From Thereva unica (taxonomy: Eukaryota > Arthropoda > Insecta > Diptera > Therevidae): a stretch of DNA of 64,000 nt. Numbering within the stretch: position 1 is the first letter of the stretch; each line of letters starts with the position of its first letter. The position numbers and the translations under genes are program-made. The notes beneath the pieces were generated by a model that was not told the DNA's origin, searched no databases, and saw only the letters and a program-made list of their open reading frames with translations. Shown piece after piece: positions 33,512 through 44,817 of this stretch. Location of the stretch: NCBI GenBank assembly GCA_949987705.1, contig OX465282.1, positions 35,614,039-35,678,038 of the forward strand, read 5' to 3'.

Positions 33512-34120
33512 ATAGGATGAAATGTTGCTTAAAACCTCATAAGATTTAACTGAGGATATCCGAGGGATGCCAGAGATAATGATGTCACTAAGCCTCTGCT
33601 CACGATCGAGATCATCTGCCACCTGGAAGAGATGATAAACTTCCTCTTGCATAGCGTCTACACGCTCACTTAATTTAGTGACATTTTCCGTGACAGATTT
33701 TATGCTACTATCAATTTTCGCATTAATGATTTTGTTGAAATGACGTAGTAACCCTTTCTCCAGCAGATCGAACGGATCGTCAGATGAAGAGGTTGGCTCA
33801 CCACGCACCACTGCAGCCGATGTAGTGAGATTCGACGGCTTCTGATGTGCTGCGCTTAAAGGTCCCCATACACGGTCAAATTGGATGTACATCGAAGTGC
33901 GGATGTACAACCAAAACTATCGATTGTGGGCGGTCGGCCGATCAAAATACATTGGGGTTATGGGTTTGATGAAAATCTGGATGTACATCCGATTTGACCG
34001 TGTGTGGGGGCCTTAAGAGCTGGAGAGTGATTACGGGAAACACTACCATGAGCTGCTGCATTTGCTGTAGCTTACCGTCGTGTTTTTGAGCACTTTTACT
34101 TAATTGGGCGGTTTTATCCA
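33512..34120 (-). pseudogene. LINE-2 ORF1, N-terminal part
   Basis: It starts MDKTAQLSKSAQKHDGKL at 34120. A 154-bp MITE (33860-34013) follows shortly and the frame continues after it. The middle is a likely coiled coil (NKIINAKIDSSIKSVTENV, LSERVDAMQEEVYHLFQ), followed by EQRLSDIIISGIP, a motif common to LINE ORF1 proteins of L1/CR1-like type. It is cut at 33512 by the palindromic MITE. ORF1 proteins of this kind trimerise and bind RNA. Confidence 0.75.
33860..34013. mobile_element. 154-bp MITE, TAA target
   Basis: Ends AGGTCCCCATACACGGTCAA and complement of AGGCCCCCACACACGGTCAA, with GATGTACATC-type blocks inside. TAA flanks both sides (33857-33859, 34014-34016), as in PIF/Harbinger MITEs; a TTAA reading is also possible. 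The ORF1 frame is restored by its removal. Confidence 0.8.
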
Positions 34121-34130
34121 TATTTACAAT

Positions 34131-35150
34131 AATTATTGGACTAAAAACGAAAAATTACAAATTAATATCGCAAAGCGCGAGTAAGGAATGGAAAAAACTG
34201 GAATTTGGAAGTTAATACTCGCGACACAAACTGGCGTATTAATCAGACCTTACCTTACGACTTCAAGTAAGAAGTTGCACTTGTACCTGGACTTATTGCA
34301 AAGGATGCTCCGATTGCATAAACTTGTACACCGTTATATTTTATGTTATAATTTGAAAACTTGGGGCTGCTCCGAGTGCTGAACTCGTGCACCGGTTGTT
34401 TTATTTAGTAGATTTGAACAAAACTTTACCTGTGATTTTCAGCTTCACTTGTGAAAGAAAATAATAAAAACTTGCAGCTTTAGTGATTGTGGCTGATCGT
34501 TATGGTTTTGAAAACGAAACCGAACTTATTTTTCATCCTAACAACTTGTAGCTACACTAACTTGAAAACAATCATATAATATAAATGCTTAGTTAACAAA
34601 TTTGAAACAAAAAAGTGAATTTCACTCAGCATGGCAAGTGGTAACATTATGGACACTGGATATGCTATGTCGGGGGATTATGAAATACAAATGAAAGACG
34701 AAAAATGCTAAGTGGAAGCAATTTACGTTGCAACAACTAATTTACGTTGATTTTCTAACAGCAATTACTTTGAGGTTTTGTTACGATTTTAGTGCATTTA
34801 TGAGACTAAATAAATACAAAATTTATGATTAACCTAAACAATATTTATGATTGAACTTAACGTAGTCATACCAGCCTTGAGAGAGTTTATTCAAGAGGAG
34901 GGATGTTCAAAATTGTTGTCAAAGCAGAGTGCCCAATTTGGATGCGATGGGTAAAACTCAGCATACAACTACATTTAAACGCCTTGTGCGTGAGCCCCCT
35001 TTCAAATGCTCTAGCTCATCCCAGCTGTCTACTCTTTATGGTTTTGAAAATTTTCACTTTTTTCAGGGTTCCCGAGAATCTCTGACAGTTTTCTAGCTTT
35101 TTAACAAGAAGTATATTTAACAACAAAAAAGAGATTTCTAATAAAGTCCA
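34131..35150. other. no recognised gene
   Basis: The left part may be LINE-2 5' untranslated sequence, whose start I could not place. The rest is AT-rich with only short open frames (34188-34382, 34903-35085) lacking motifs. Confidence 0.35.
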
Positions 35151-35152
35151 TA

Positions 35153-35214
35153 TATCGGTAGTCTAGAGATAAGGCGCTGGCATATCCCGGGGAACCAAGT
35201 TCAATTCTCGGCCG
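35153..35214 (+). other. tRNA-like sequence 1
   Basis: GTAGTCTAGAGATAAGGC resembles an A box / D-arm and AAGTTCAATTCTCGG a B box / T-arm. A run of T follows at about 35231-35240. The acceptor stem does not pair convincingly. It may be a tRNA pseudogene or a SINE head. Confidence 0.4.
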
Positions 35215-35410
35215 CAAAATGGTGAAATACAATTTTTTTTTACTTCGGTGTAAAATGTTTTAATTCTATTTCTCACTAAATTATATTATTTAATAATGAG
35301 ACTCAGGAGAACATAAACATTTACTTAATTAAAAGTGCAAAAAAATCATTTTCTTGATAAACATTTCATAGGCACCGAACAAATTACTTTATTGTTGTAA
35401 ATCTGGCAGC

Positions 35411-35497
35411 AGGCCGATGGGGGAGTGGGTAGAGCGTCGCATCCTCGGTTTAGCGGAGTGTGGCGCTTGCAGGTTCGATCCCTGGTCGGGGCAGCCC
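35411..35497 (+). other. tRNA-like sequence 2
   Basis: GAGTGGGTAGAGCG resembles an A box and GGTTCGATCCCTGG matches the B-box consensus GGTTCGANNCC. A T run follows (about 35502-35510). Stem pairing is incomplete, so I do not call a functional tRNA. Confidence 0.45.
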
Positions 35498-35580
35498 GGT
35501 TGTTTTTTTTTCTCTTTTTTCCTCTTTCTGAAATGATTTATTAACATATTGGTCAGCCAACGATAGTACTTCACATAGCG

Positions 35581-35653
35581 CAAAGGGCTAGAGAGAAGTA
35601 CTCTCGGCTGTGGGCTCTGTGGGGTGCGAGCTCGATCCTTGGGCTCGCAGTGC
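35581..35653 (+). other. tRNA-like sequence 3
   Basis: GGGCTAGAGAGAAGTA and GAGCTCGATCCTTGGGCTC resemble degenerate A and B boxes, and a 10-base T run follows immediately (35654-35663). It is the third such unit within about 510 bases, all in the same orientation and each ending near a T run. Confidence 0.4.
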
Positions 35654-35669
35654 TTTTTTTTTTCTATAT

Positions 35670-36400
35670 ATCGACAAAATAATTATTTTTTCATTTCCTT
35701 CGGAGGAGTTTTCGACGTGAATACGTCTGTAAATTTGCTTCCAGTACAAAAGCCGATGAGAACGAAATTATAGCGAAATTTGCAGCTCAAAAAACTATTG
35801 TTTATATCGAATAAAGAAATATACCATGGCGTGGATGAAGAATCAAAGAATTTTATTGTTTACATTTGATTTCCCCGCTATCAATGGCAATTAATCTTAT
35901 ATTTCCTTGATTTGTATGTGTATGTACTGTAAACAATGTTGAACTTGTTTTTGACCCACTTCCATATAACCGATCAACTGCAAATTTTGCACATACGTAT
36001 GGTTCGCATGACAATACAATCTCCAATCAAATTTTACAATTGCGCTCCCCGACCCCAGACATGGGTATGAAATGAAAAGGTGTGACAAGTAGTATACACT
36101 TCGCTATGTGGAGTCATTCAAAACCCAAAATGCGGCCGACACAAAATGGCGGCTTACCTTTTTCTTTACAACGCCCTTGGTATGGGAATCAAATGAAAGT
36201 GTGTGACGAGTATAGTACAGTAAGCTATCGACTTCACAATAAATTTTTTTTTTAATTTCCCTCGGAGAATTTTGTTTCATATTAAAAAGTTTTTTTTAAT
36301 TCGTCCGAAAATACGCAAAAACTATATAGCTCCTGCTTCGATTTTTATCCTTACTCGACGGGGCGCCGTGCTATACTTCTCAGAATGGATTTAAAAAAAA
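35670..36400. other. no gene; short dispersed motif
   Basis: Two related phrases, TGGGTATGAAATGAAAAGGT (about 36062) and GGGAATCAAATGAAAGTGT (about 36184), lie about 120 bases apart and belong to a motif seen in many insect repeats. There is no coding sequence. Confidence 0.4.
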
Positions 36401-36407
36401 ATAAAAC

Positions 36408-36763
36408 TTTAAAAACCGACTAAAAAAACCGCACAAAATGCACAAAAAAGGATGAAATAATTGTTTGTGATTCTTAACAACATCAATCCAATCAGAATGG
36501 ATCTAGAAAGAAGAATCACTTTTGAATACGGTGCTAACAACCCACAGGTGTGCATTAAGGGCATAAGCCTAACAAAGACACGAAAACAATTCCCGAAGCA
36601 AGAGTTAGTGCAATCAAAGTCAACTACTACCTGGCACCGTCTTCAAAAGTGATTCTTCTTTCTAGATCCATTCTGATTGGAATAATGTTGTTAAGAATTA
36701 CAAACAATTATTTCATCCTTTTTTGTGCATTTTGTGCGGCTTTTTTCTGAAGTCGGTTTTTAA
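36408..36763. mobile_element. 356-bp foldback MITE
   Basis: TTTAAAAACCGACT at 36408 and its complement ending near 36763 bound arms of about 125 bases (36408-36533 and 36635-36763). Each arm contains GATGAAATAATTGTTTGT and GGATCTAGAAAGAAGAATCA-type blocks. The loop is about 100 bases. The target duplication is not resolved. Confidence 0.75.
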
Positions 36764-37089
36764 ATTTTTTTTTTATTTCGTACTTTTTAGTCCATTCATT
36801 TTTTTCGGGGGCAATATAAAAAAAATTATTAAGGTAGGCCTACACGGCACAAATAAATCGTTGCGTGTGAACTCAACTGTTCGGCTTGCACAATCTAAAA
36901 GGTTTGGATTGTACCAAATATGTCTCGGTGATGTTAGACCACTATTTTTGATTCTTTTTTTATTATAAAAAGAAGGCTTTGTATTGTATATTAGTTAATC
37001 GAAAAAATTAGCAATAGAACTTTGCGCGTAATAAATACCGACCACCTTAGTAAATCAAAATCTGGAGAAAGAAGAAGAAATGAAATAGT

Positions 37090-38330
37090 ATTCGGTGTAC
37101 CCTCACCCCCTAAATTCCGTTTGGCTTCGTAAGAAACCTGAGTCCAACTTGTCATTCAGCAGCCGATGAACAAATATAACGTTAGCAACTTCACGACGCT
37201 TATGTAGGGGGCTTAAGTTGATGAATTCAAGCCTGTTTTCTAGGGGTGTGCGAATACTGTTCGAATCGAATCGAATCGAATAGTGCTATTCGATTCGATT
37301 TTCGAATCGAATAATTCGAAAAATCGAATATTCGATTTAATCGAATTATTCGAAAAATCGAATATTTGAATTATTCAAAACAATAAAAAATAAATAATGA
37401 AACAATCGTTATTATTTAATACCAGTTGTCTATAGTGGTTTAAATTATATGTAGATGATTGTCATAGTAAAAAACGTCAGAATGAATTATTAATTTGTGA
37501 ATTTTAACTATTAATCATATTGTTTTTTTAATATTACTATTTCTGACAGAAGTGTGTGTGTTGTAGTCAAAAAGTTATATTATCAATATATAATTAGCTT
37601 CCTGATATGTAAATTTACATATTATTATTATCAATTACATATTACTTATTAACAAGCGATCAAATTCACTTACAATACTTTTGTGATAACATTAAAAAAA
37701 TTAATTTTATCGAATAATTCAAAAATATTTCGAGTTATTCGATTTGTTTCGAATAATTCGAAAATATTTCGAGTTATTCGATTTGTTTCGAATAATTCGA
37801 AATAACGAATACTCGATTCGATTTTCGAATCGAATAGTAATATTCGATTCGGTCCGAATTATTCGACATTTCGAATTATTCGCACAGCCCTACTGTTTTC
37901 ATAAGGCTGAAGAATAAGTGGGTCATCCCAAGGGAGACGACTCTTCCAACTTGAAAGGAGTATTGAGGAAACCATACCTGGGAGGCGTGTTCGAGTAAAG
38001 GCCTAACTAAAGACATGTACAACTGCTTAGTGATTAGGAAGTTGTTGAGTTCCTTGGACCACCTTTTTATAAATCCCAGGACTGAATTCCCTTGGAGGAA
38101 ATGGAATGATGTGGGTGGAAAAATCCTTCTTACTTTCAAGCCTGACTCCCAGATCGATCACAGCGTTAACGCGGGAGACTATGTTGTTAAGGAAAGCATA
38201 TTCATAAGTTAGTGGACCACGTCTCCCGCAAAAAGTTTTGACCTCACACTTACTAATATTAAGTACCAGGATGTTTTTGGAACACTAAGAATAGAATGTG
38301 CTTAGGTCAACATGCAAAAGTTTGCAAACC
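37090..38330 (-). pseudogene. LINE-3 reverse transcriptase C-terminal fragment
   Basis: Minus-strand reading from 38290: LVLNISKCEVKTF, then VIDLGVRLESKKDFSTHI, and LYMSLVRPLLEHASQVWFP, which are the post-catalytic thumb motifs of CR1/jockey-type LINEs. A 652-bp hAT MITE interrupts it at 37241-37892. The reading continues beyond with HKRREVANVIFVHRLLNDKL (about 37205-37145). Frame changes are present. The 5' part with the catalytic site is missing. Confidence 0.7.
37241..37892. mobile_element. hAT MITE rich in TTCGAA, CTGTTTTC target duplication
   Basis: Ends TAGGGGTGTGCGAATA and TATTCGCACAGCCCTA (imperfect). The 8-bp CTGTTTTC flanks both sides perfectly (37233-37240, 37893-37900), as for hAT. 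Both arms are built of iterated TTCGAATAATTCGAA-type words that are themselves palindromic. The centre is AT-rich. No coding capacity. Confidence 0.9.
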
Positions 38331-38439
38331 TCAATACTTCTTATGTGACGGTGCTTCTTAGCAATGGACCGGCCACCGGTTCGTCAACCAAAGGTGCCAT
38401 CGGCGGGGACCAGTAACTCCCCCAAACAGGGAGTGGTAC

Positions 38440-39882
38440 TTAAACCCTCATCTGCGCAGGCGCTACCGGGGACGCTCTGCTACTACCACTACCGCTATGG
38501 TAGTGCGGACATGCGGGTATATCTTTAGTTCCAAAACACACTTTTAGGGTACAAACAACATGCTCTAATTTACTTCTGCGGGCTGCAAATGGATCCACGA
38601 TCCAAACTTTTGGCACGAAGTTGCTGGAACTGAACCTAGCTCTTCGCCGACGTTCATCCACAACTTCACAATAGCCAACACTAACAAAGCTATACTCGGT
38701 GCGGACTTTCTCACAAAGTTCGAACTCATACTCGATTTTAAGCATCGATAATTAGTTGACTCACAGACCAGTCTTCGGACTGACGTCTGTGCAACTGGTG
38801 AGTATATGATCGAGAGCTTTGAATGCAAACATCTTGACAAATATAAAGAATTGTTAATGAATTACACTTCATTAACACAACCACCTAATTTTAACCTACC
38901 GGTTAAACACAATGTGCAACATCATATTGTTACTTCTCATCCTGAGAAGCTCAAGGTGGGAAAATTGGAGTTTGAACACATGGGATTTGTCGACCATCGT
39001 CGTCTCCAGCAGCATCTCCACTTTATCTGGTCCCTAAACGGGATACAAAAGATTGGAGGCCATGCGGCGACTGCCGTCGCCTTAATGCAGTCACGGTGCC
39101 GGAACCTTCACGGATGCACGATTTCTTCGAAGGTGGATTTGGTGCGTGCGTATCATAATATCCCCATTGCACAAGAAGGCGTGCATAAGACAGCCTTAAT
39201 AACACCCTTTGGTCTGTTTGAGTTTACTCGCATGCCATTTGGGTTAAGAAATGCAGCCCTGTCATTTCAAAGATTTATGAACGAAGTCACAAGAGATTTA
39301 GACTTCATTTATGTCTATCTAGACGATATACTTATCACTAGTAAATCCGAGGATGAGCATCTCACTCTCCTCGAAGTACTGTTTAAACGCTTTGATAACT
39401 TTGGGTTAACCATAAAGTTATCAAAATGCGTTTTTGGTGTCAGTGAGATCATGTTTTTGGGACATAGTATCGGCAAGGATGGAATCCTTCCATAACTCGA
39501 ACGCGTCCAAGCAATAAATGACCTCACAACACCAACAACAGTTAAACAAATACAAAAGTTTCTAGGAATGGTAAACTTTTATCATCGTTTTATTCCTAAA
39601 CAAATGTTAGTGCCAATAAATGATCATTTGAAGGAACTCCTCAATTGTTCATCAACCACTAAAAATAAGGAACAACTTCCTTGGCCCGCAGAATGTCAAC
39701 AAACATTCCTCGACGTGAAAGCCGCAATGGTTGCAGCAGTGATGCTGATACATCCACTAGAGGATGCTAAATATAGCGTCACAACTGATGCTTCCGACTT
39801 TGCTATCGAAGCTGTGCTGGAACAATTTAACGGTCAGAGATGGCAACCATTAGCTTTCGTTGCTAAAAAGTTGTCATCTGCT
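38440..39882 (+). pseudogene. gypsy-2 gag end, protease, RT and start of RNase H
   Basis: A gag-like LCYYHYRYGSAA lies near 38475. A protease C-terminal part (NTNKAILGADFLTKFEL, about 38680-38740) follows. 38806-39495 is RT, containing [30 protein letters not shown] and the catalytic YVYLDDILI, ending with an in-frame stop at 39493. After it come GMVNFYHRFIPK (39568 on) and the RNase H start (TTDASDFAIEAVLEQF). A segment of RT upstream of the AYHNI motif is scrambled by frameshifts. The coding stops where jockey-2 begins. Confidence 0.85.
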
Positions 39883-39948
39883 TCATATTGTAATGAACAA
39901 CATCCTGCTAGTTACCGGGGCTGCTTAGTTGCAAAGGAACTATAAAAA

Positions 39949-40257
39949 ATGAGAAATGACGAACGAAGTAAAAAATCGAAGGAAAATAATTTACCGACCG
40001 TCACTCGACCGATTTACTCCAATAATACAGCTAGTGGAAATTTCAATAATTCTGGAAATAAGCTAAGCTATGCCGAGGTAACAAAAATATGTAGGCCAAA
40101 CATACAAAAAGGAACTGGAGAACAACAATTGCTAAACCAAATCCTAGAAAAACTAGAAAAACAAGAATGCCTTATTACTTTACTTCAAAAAAGATTAGAT
40201 GGTGTTGAAATACATCTGCAAGAAAATAGACTTACACAAAATAAGACCAATAGCTAA
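39949..40257 (+). pseudogene. jockey-2 ORF1, C-terminal part only
   Basis: It encodes 102 residues with NKLSYAEVTKICRPNIQKG and a probable coiled coil (QLLNQILEKLEKQECLITLL). This is the usual C-terminal end of a jockey gag-like protein. The zinc knuckles and N-terminus are absent, so an internal deletion removed most of ORF1, although the very 5' end of the element is present. The stop precedes the ORF2 endonuclease start by a few codons. Confidence 0.6.
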
Positions 40258-40271
40258 GTCACTAAAAATAA

Positions 40272-42912
40272 TGCTCTGGAATGCAAACGGCCTGTTAAAA
40301 CACAAAGACGAATTACAGGCAGTGTTTGAAATTGAAAAAATTGATTTGTGCTTGATATCGGAAACGCACTTTACAAACCAATCTTTTCTTAAGTTCAAAA
40401 ACTATAAAATATACTACACAAACCATCCCCATAACAATGCAAGGGGTGGAAGCGCGATCATCGCCAAAAGCTCTATAGAACACTACGAAGAAGATAAGTT
40501 TTGCACAGCTGAATTTCAAGCAACAACAATAAGCATTAAAACCGAACAGTGCCTGCTTTCATTCACATCCGTCTATAGCCCACCAAGACATAAAATTAGT
40601 TCCGAACAGTATCAAGAATTATTAAAAAAACACAGAAACCGATTTATCATGGGCGGTGACTTCAACGCAAAACACACGCATTGGGGATCGCGTCTAATAA
40701 CAACAAAAGGTCGTGAATTGCTTAAAGCAGCTCAACAAACAGGATGTGAGTTTGTGTCAACTGGCAAACCAACATATTGGCCTACGGATAAGGATAAATT
40801 ACCTGACCTCATCGACTTCTTCATAACAAAACAAATATCCAGAAGTTTACTACAAATAGAAGAAGGAAGAGATTTAAATTCCGATCATTCTCCAATCTAT
40901 ATGGTCATTAATGAAAACGCCAATTTTAAAAAACAGAACATCTATCCCACTCACAAAAATACGGATTGGGATAATTTTAGAGAATTGCTTGATCAAGAAT
41001 TGAATCCTCATCCACAGATGCTACGCAAAGATCAGCTCGATGAAGAAACACTCGCCTTTACCCAACAGATACAAAGAGCAGCTTGGAAGAGTACTCGTCC
41101 TATTACAAAGAAAGCCATCGGTTTAAGGTACCCAAAATGCATTATGGATTTAATATCTAATAAAAGAAAAATTAGAAAGAAGTGGCAACAAACAAGGTAC
41201 CCTTATTACAAAAAGCAACTAAACCAACTCACTGCACTTATACGCAATCAATTAAGAGAAATAAGAAATGAAAATATTAACCAATACATAAGTGGACTCA
41301 CCGCAGATAAAACAACGGATAATGCATTGTGGAAATCAACAAAATACCTAAAACGTCCTATACAGCATAACCCACCTCTGAAAATAAGTAAATAGTGGGT
41401 GGGCAAAAAGCAATTTGGAGAAGGCAGAGCTATTTGCAGAGCACGTCAAAAACATTTCAACCCAATGAAGGCCCAAATGATAACACCTGGCCAGAAACAT
41501 CACAACGGAGTGGCGAAATTCATCCAGTTACGGAAACTGAAGTCGAAGCAATTATTCGGAAAGATTTAAAGCTGAAAAAATCCCCTGGCTATGATCTGAT
41601 TACCGCGGAGCTAATGCAACAGTTGCCCCAAGGAGCCATTTGTAGACTAACAAGGATAATAAATGCCTGCTTTAGACTCAAACATGTTCCTTGTTATTGG
41701 AAAGTCGCTGAAATAATCATGATCCCAAAGCCCGGAAAGGATCCTCATGAAGTGTCTTCTTATAGACACATATCCTTATTACCAATAATGTCTAAAATAT
41801 TTGAAAAAATTCTCATCAGGAGGCTGCAACCATTTATTGAAAACGAAAATACGATACCAACTCACCAGTTTGGATTCAGAAAAAAGCATTCTACCATAGA
41901 GCAGGTTCATAGAATCGTCTACGTTATTGAAAAAGCTCTGGAAGAAAAAATGGTATGCTCAGCGATATTTTTAGATGTTGCTCAAGCGTTTGACAAGGTA
42001 TGGCATGAAGGACTACTATATAAGTTGAGATCACTCTTTCCCGAAGAACATGCGACAATTTTGGAATCTTATCTCTCAAAAAGATTCTTTCGCATCAAGC
42101 AAGAGGATGCTTACTCCCACTTAAAAGAAATAAGAGCTGGAGTACCTCAAGGAAGTATATTAGGTCCAATGTTATATCTACTTTTCACGAATGACCTTCC
42201 AGTCCCCTCAAATAGTATAATAAGCACTTTCGCCGACGATACAGTAATACTTGCAATCGAGAAAAGCGAAATAGAATCAACCCGTATACTCCAAAACGCT
42301 GTAGATACTGTAGTCAATTGGACTAAAAAGTGGCGTATACATCTTAATAGCACTAAATCAGTACACGTTAACTTCACAAACAAAAAAACACAACCGCTTC
42401 CTATTACCATCTCTGGAATGCAAATCCCATACTCCAATACTGCAAAATATTTGGGGATGAACTTAGATGCAAAACTTAGGTGGAAAGAACATATAAAAAA
42501 GAAAAGAGAGGAACTCAACATCAAACTTAGAAAACTATACTGGCTTATTGGTAGAAGATCAGTTCTATCCATACACAATAAACTGCTTATATACAAACAG
42601 ATATTAAGACCCGTGTGGACATACGGAATCCAGCGGGGGTGTGCCACTGAAAGTAATATAGAAACTATCCAACGGTTCTAAAATAAAGTAATAAGAGGAA
42701 TAGTGAATGCGCCATGGTATATAAGAAATACTGATCTCCATCACGACCTTAAACTGAGCACTGTAGCAGAAACGATTGTGGAATACGCAGGAGCCCATGA
42801 TCGAAAGCTGATACAGCACATAAATCAAGAGGCAGTGGAACTCACCAATACGAACGGACTAATTCGAAGATTGAAGCGCACCAAACCACATGATTTAATT
42901 GGTGGCACCTAA
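40272..42912 (+). pseudogene. jockey-2 ORF2 (endonuclease-reverse transcriptase)
   Basis: The open frame begins upstream (40199); ATG 40272 (MLWNANGLLKHKDELQ) fits the clade. Endonuclease: ISETHF, GGDFNAKHTHWGS and SDHSPIYMV. The frame ends at 41395 and shifts. RT follows to 42681 with KSPGYDLITAELM, YRHISLLPIMSK, HQFGFRKKHSTIEQ, AGVPQGSILGP and the catalytic FADDTVI. A stop at 42679-42681 replaces one codon, and the same frame continues to 42912 (IVNAPWYIRNTDLHHDL). Only these two defects separate it from an open reading frame, so it died recently. Confidence 0.9.
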
Positions 42913-43070
42913 GTGTTTTAAAAATTTAAAATAATTCTGTATAAAACTGTAATATTCTTTTCTTTTTGTCTTTTAATGTATGTCAAACTTAAACTACTCG
43001 TTAGTGTGAACTAGTTGTAGTTTTATGAAAATGTAAACATTTTATAACATTTCGATTAATAAAAAAAAAA

Positions 43071-44311
43071 TCCGCTGAACGAAATTATTCTGCATTTGAT
43101 CGCGAACTACTCGCAATCTTTGCAGCAATAAAACATTTTCGGTACTTTGTTGAAGGAAGAAATTTTGTGGTCTACACTGACCACAAACCTTTAATACATG
43201 CCCTTCACACCAAAACCGAAAGATCTCCCCGCCAAACAAGACACCTGAGCCTAATTTCCCAGCTCACAACAGACATCAGACATGTCTCTGGGAAACAATA
43301 TATACCTTCATAATTAAGAAAATTAGCATTCAATGCTGAACATAGTTTATCGCATCCAGGCATATGCGCCACAAGACAAGCTATCACTAAAAAATATTTT
43401 TGGCCAGCGATCAACAAAGATTGTAACAACTGGTCTAGATCCTGTATAGGTTGCCAAAAATCTAAAGTTTCGAGACACACCAAATCTCCACACGAAGCTT
43501 TTAATTTACCGAATAATAGATTCGAACATATCCATATGGATATTGTTGGACCATTGCCCCCATCCGAGGATATTCATATATCCTAACAATCGTAGACCGA
43601 TTTACGAGATGGCTGGAAGCATATCCAATTCGAGACATCTGAGCCACTACGGTGGCCAAACATTTTGTCACCGAGTATGCCCCAAGATTTGGCGCACCTC
43701 TTGAAATTACAACAGATCAACGGTCGCAATTTGAATCGAAATTATTCAATGAAGTCACAAAACTTCTAGGTACGCATAGGATACGTACAACCGCTTAGGA
43801 GCGATTCCATAGGCAATTAAAGGCGGCCTTAATGGCAAGGGAAAACACTACTCATTGGAGTGAAGATTTGCCCTTTGTCTTATTAGGTATTCGCTCTGCA
43901 ATTAAAACCGATTTACAATGCTCACCAGCAGAACTTGTCTATGGACAGAATCTGAGGCTTCCCAATTCAATTTCTATCCCAACGGATGAGAACCCGATAG
44001 AGCACTCAGAATTTCTAACACGTCTTCGCACACACATGAAAGGTCTGTCGGCAACACAGCACAGTCAGTACAGAATGATGTGTACGTGCCGAAAGCCTTA
44101 GAAAACGCGGAGTACGTTTTCATACGTACCGATCGTAGCCTTTTGAAACACCATATGAAGGACCATTCAAAGTAATCAAAAGATTACGGAAACACTTTGT
44201 CGTCAAGCTAAATGGTACAAACGAATCGATAGCTCTTGATCGACTGAAACCTGCATTTGAGTGTGACCGAAACGGCGAAACAGCAACAATTCGTTCGGTA
44301 CACTTCATGTA
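43071..44311 (+). pseudogene. gypsy-2 RNase H end and integrase
   Basis: It resumes with FDRELLAIFAAIKHFRYF and YTDHKPLIHAL. A stop near 43312 follows. The integrase zinc region (CIGCQKSK), core start (HIHMDIVGPLPP), a second Asp in TTDQRSQFESK and the later part (43832-44101, WSEDLPFVLLGIRSAIKTDL) are present in several frames. A stop lies at the catalytic Glu region near 43798. The last coding block ends at 44311 with SVHFM. Confidence 0.8.
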
Positions 44312-44330
44312 ACGCTACGCTGGGAGGGGA

Positions 44331-44780
44331 ATATGTAGGGACATCGTCCCACTACTCACCTATTACTTGACTGCAAAAGACTTTGCAGAAAAGCATAGCC
44401 AACTTGCATCAAGTAATATTAAAAAAATTGAAAACAACAAATAAATTAATTGGTTGTCAAAAAAAAAAAGACTTTGACATTAAAAAAATTGTATATACAA
44501 ATGAAAATAAGTGCTCATTTAAAATATATAAAAAAACTGTTTTATAAATAAAGATAGTGTATGTTAACGTGCATTACATATTATCAAATAAATAATGAAT
44601 AAAAGAAGCTAAACTAAGTGTCAATGAAACTAAGAATTCAAAGTAAAAAAGCTGTAGTTTTGGTATAAAATAAAGGTTTTAAAACCAAAAAAGAAATTTT
44701 GAATCGTGAAGAATAATTTAGTTAAAAGTTTAATAAAGTGGATTGGAGTGAACTCCAATATGTTTCCTTCGCTATCCATA
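44331..44780 (+). mobile_element. gypsy-2 3' LTR
   Basis: A purine tract GGGAGGGGAA (about 44319-44329) precedes TGTAGGGACATCG. A TATA-like GGTATAAAATAAAGG lies near 44659 and AATAAA signals at 44439, 44547 and 44740. The end is set at a CA near 44780; without the 5' LTR it is uncertain. Confidence 0.6.
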
Positions 44781-44817
44781 CAATTACTTAAATAGTCCAT
44801 TCAAAACGCGCGTTATG

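Larger units (their letters stand above)
22490..34130 (-). mobile_element. LINE-2, host of at least seven nested insertions
   Basis: One minus-strand non-LTR retrotransposon is scattered over this span: ORF1 start (34120-34014), ORF1 middle (33859-33512), further ORF1 (32528-32470), ORF1 end (28525-28210), ORF2 start (27855-27732), endonuclease (24502-23863) and the rest of ORF2 (23330-22612). Inserts are MITE 33860-34013, foldback 32529-33507, foldback 30787-32467, RING-transposon 28528-30784, hAT-2 24509-27725 (itself nested) and solo LTR 23331-23858. The clade is uncertain (CR1/jockey-like group). ORF2 lacks most of its RT. Confidence 0.8.
39883..43070 (+). mobile_element. jockey-2 LINE, nearly intact ORF2
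   Basis: It begins TCATATTGTAATG at 39883 and ends in ten A at 43061-43070. TCTGCT (39877-39882) and TCCGCT (43071-43076) form a 6-bp duplication with one mismatch. Gypsy-2 RNase H continues in frame across it. ORF1 is short, ORF2 has one frameshift and one stop. Confidence 0.85.
38440..44780 (+). mobile_element. gypsy-2 element, 5' truncated, split by jockey-2
   Basis: A Ty3/gypsy element on the plus strand: gag end, protease end, RT, RNase H, integrase and 3' LTR (44331-about 44780). No 5' LTR was found. The jockey-2 LINE (39883-43070) cuts RNase H. Several stops and frameshifts make it inactive. Confidence 0.85.

Noticed and set aside
35411..35497. Functional tRNA gene
   Set aside because: B box is good but the acceptor and anticodon stems do not pair convincingly.
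38440..38840. Minus-strand frames of 91-101 codons as genes
   Set aside because: They are shadows of gypsy-2 gag/protease on the plus strand.
43071..44311. An env gene after gypsy-2 or gypsy-3 pol
   Set aside because: Pol runs almost directly to, or into, the 3' LTR in both; no room and no membrane-protein signature.
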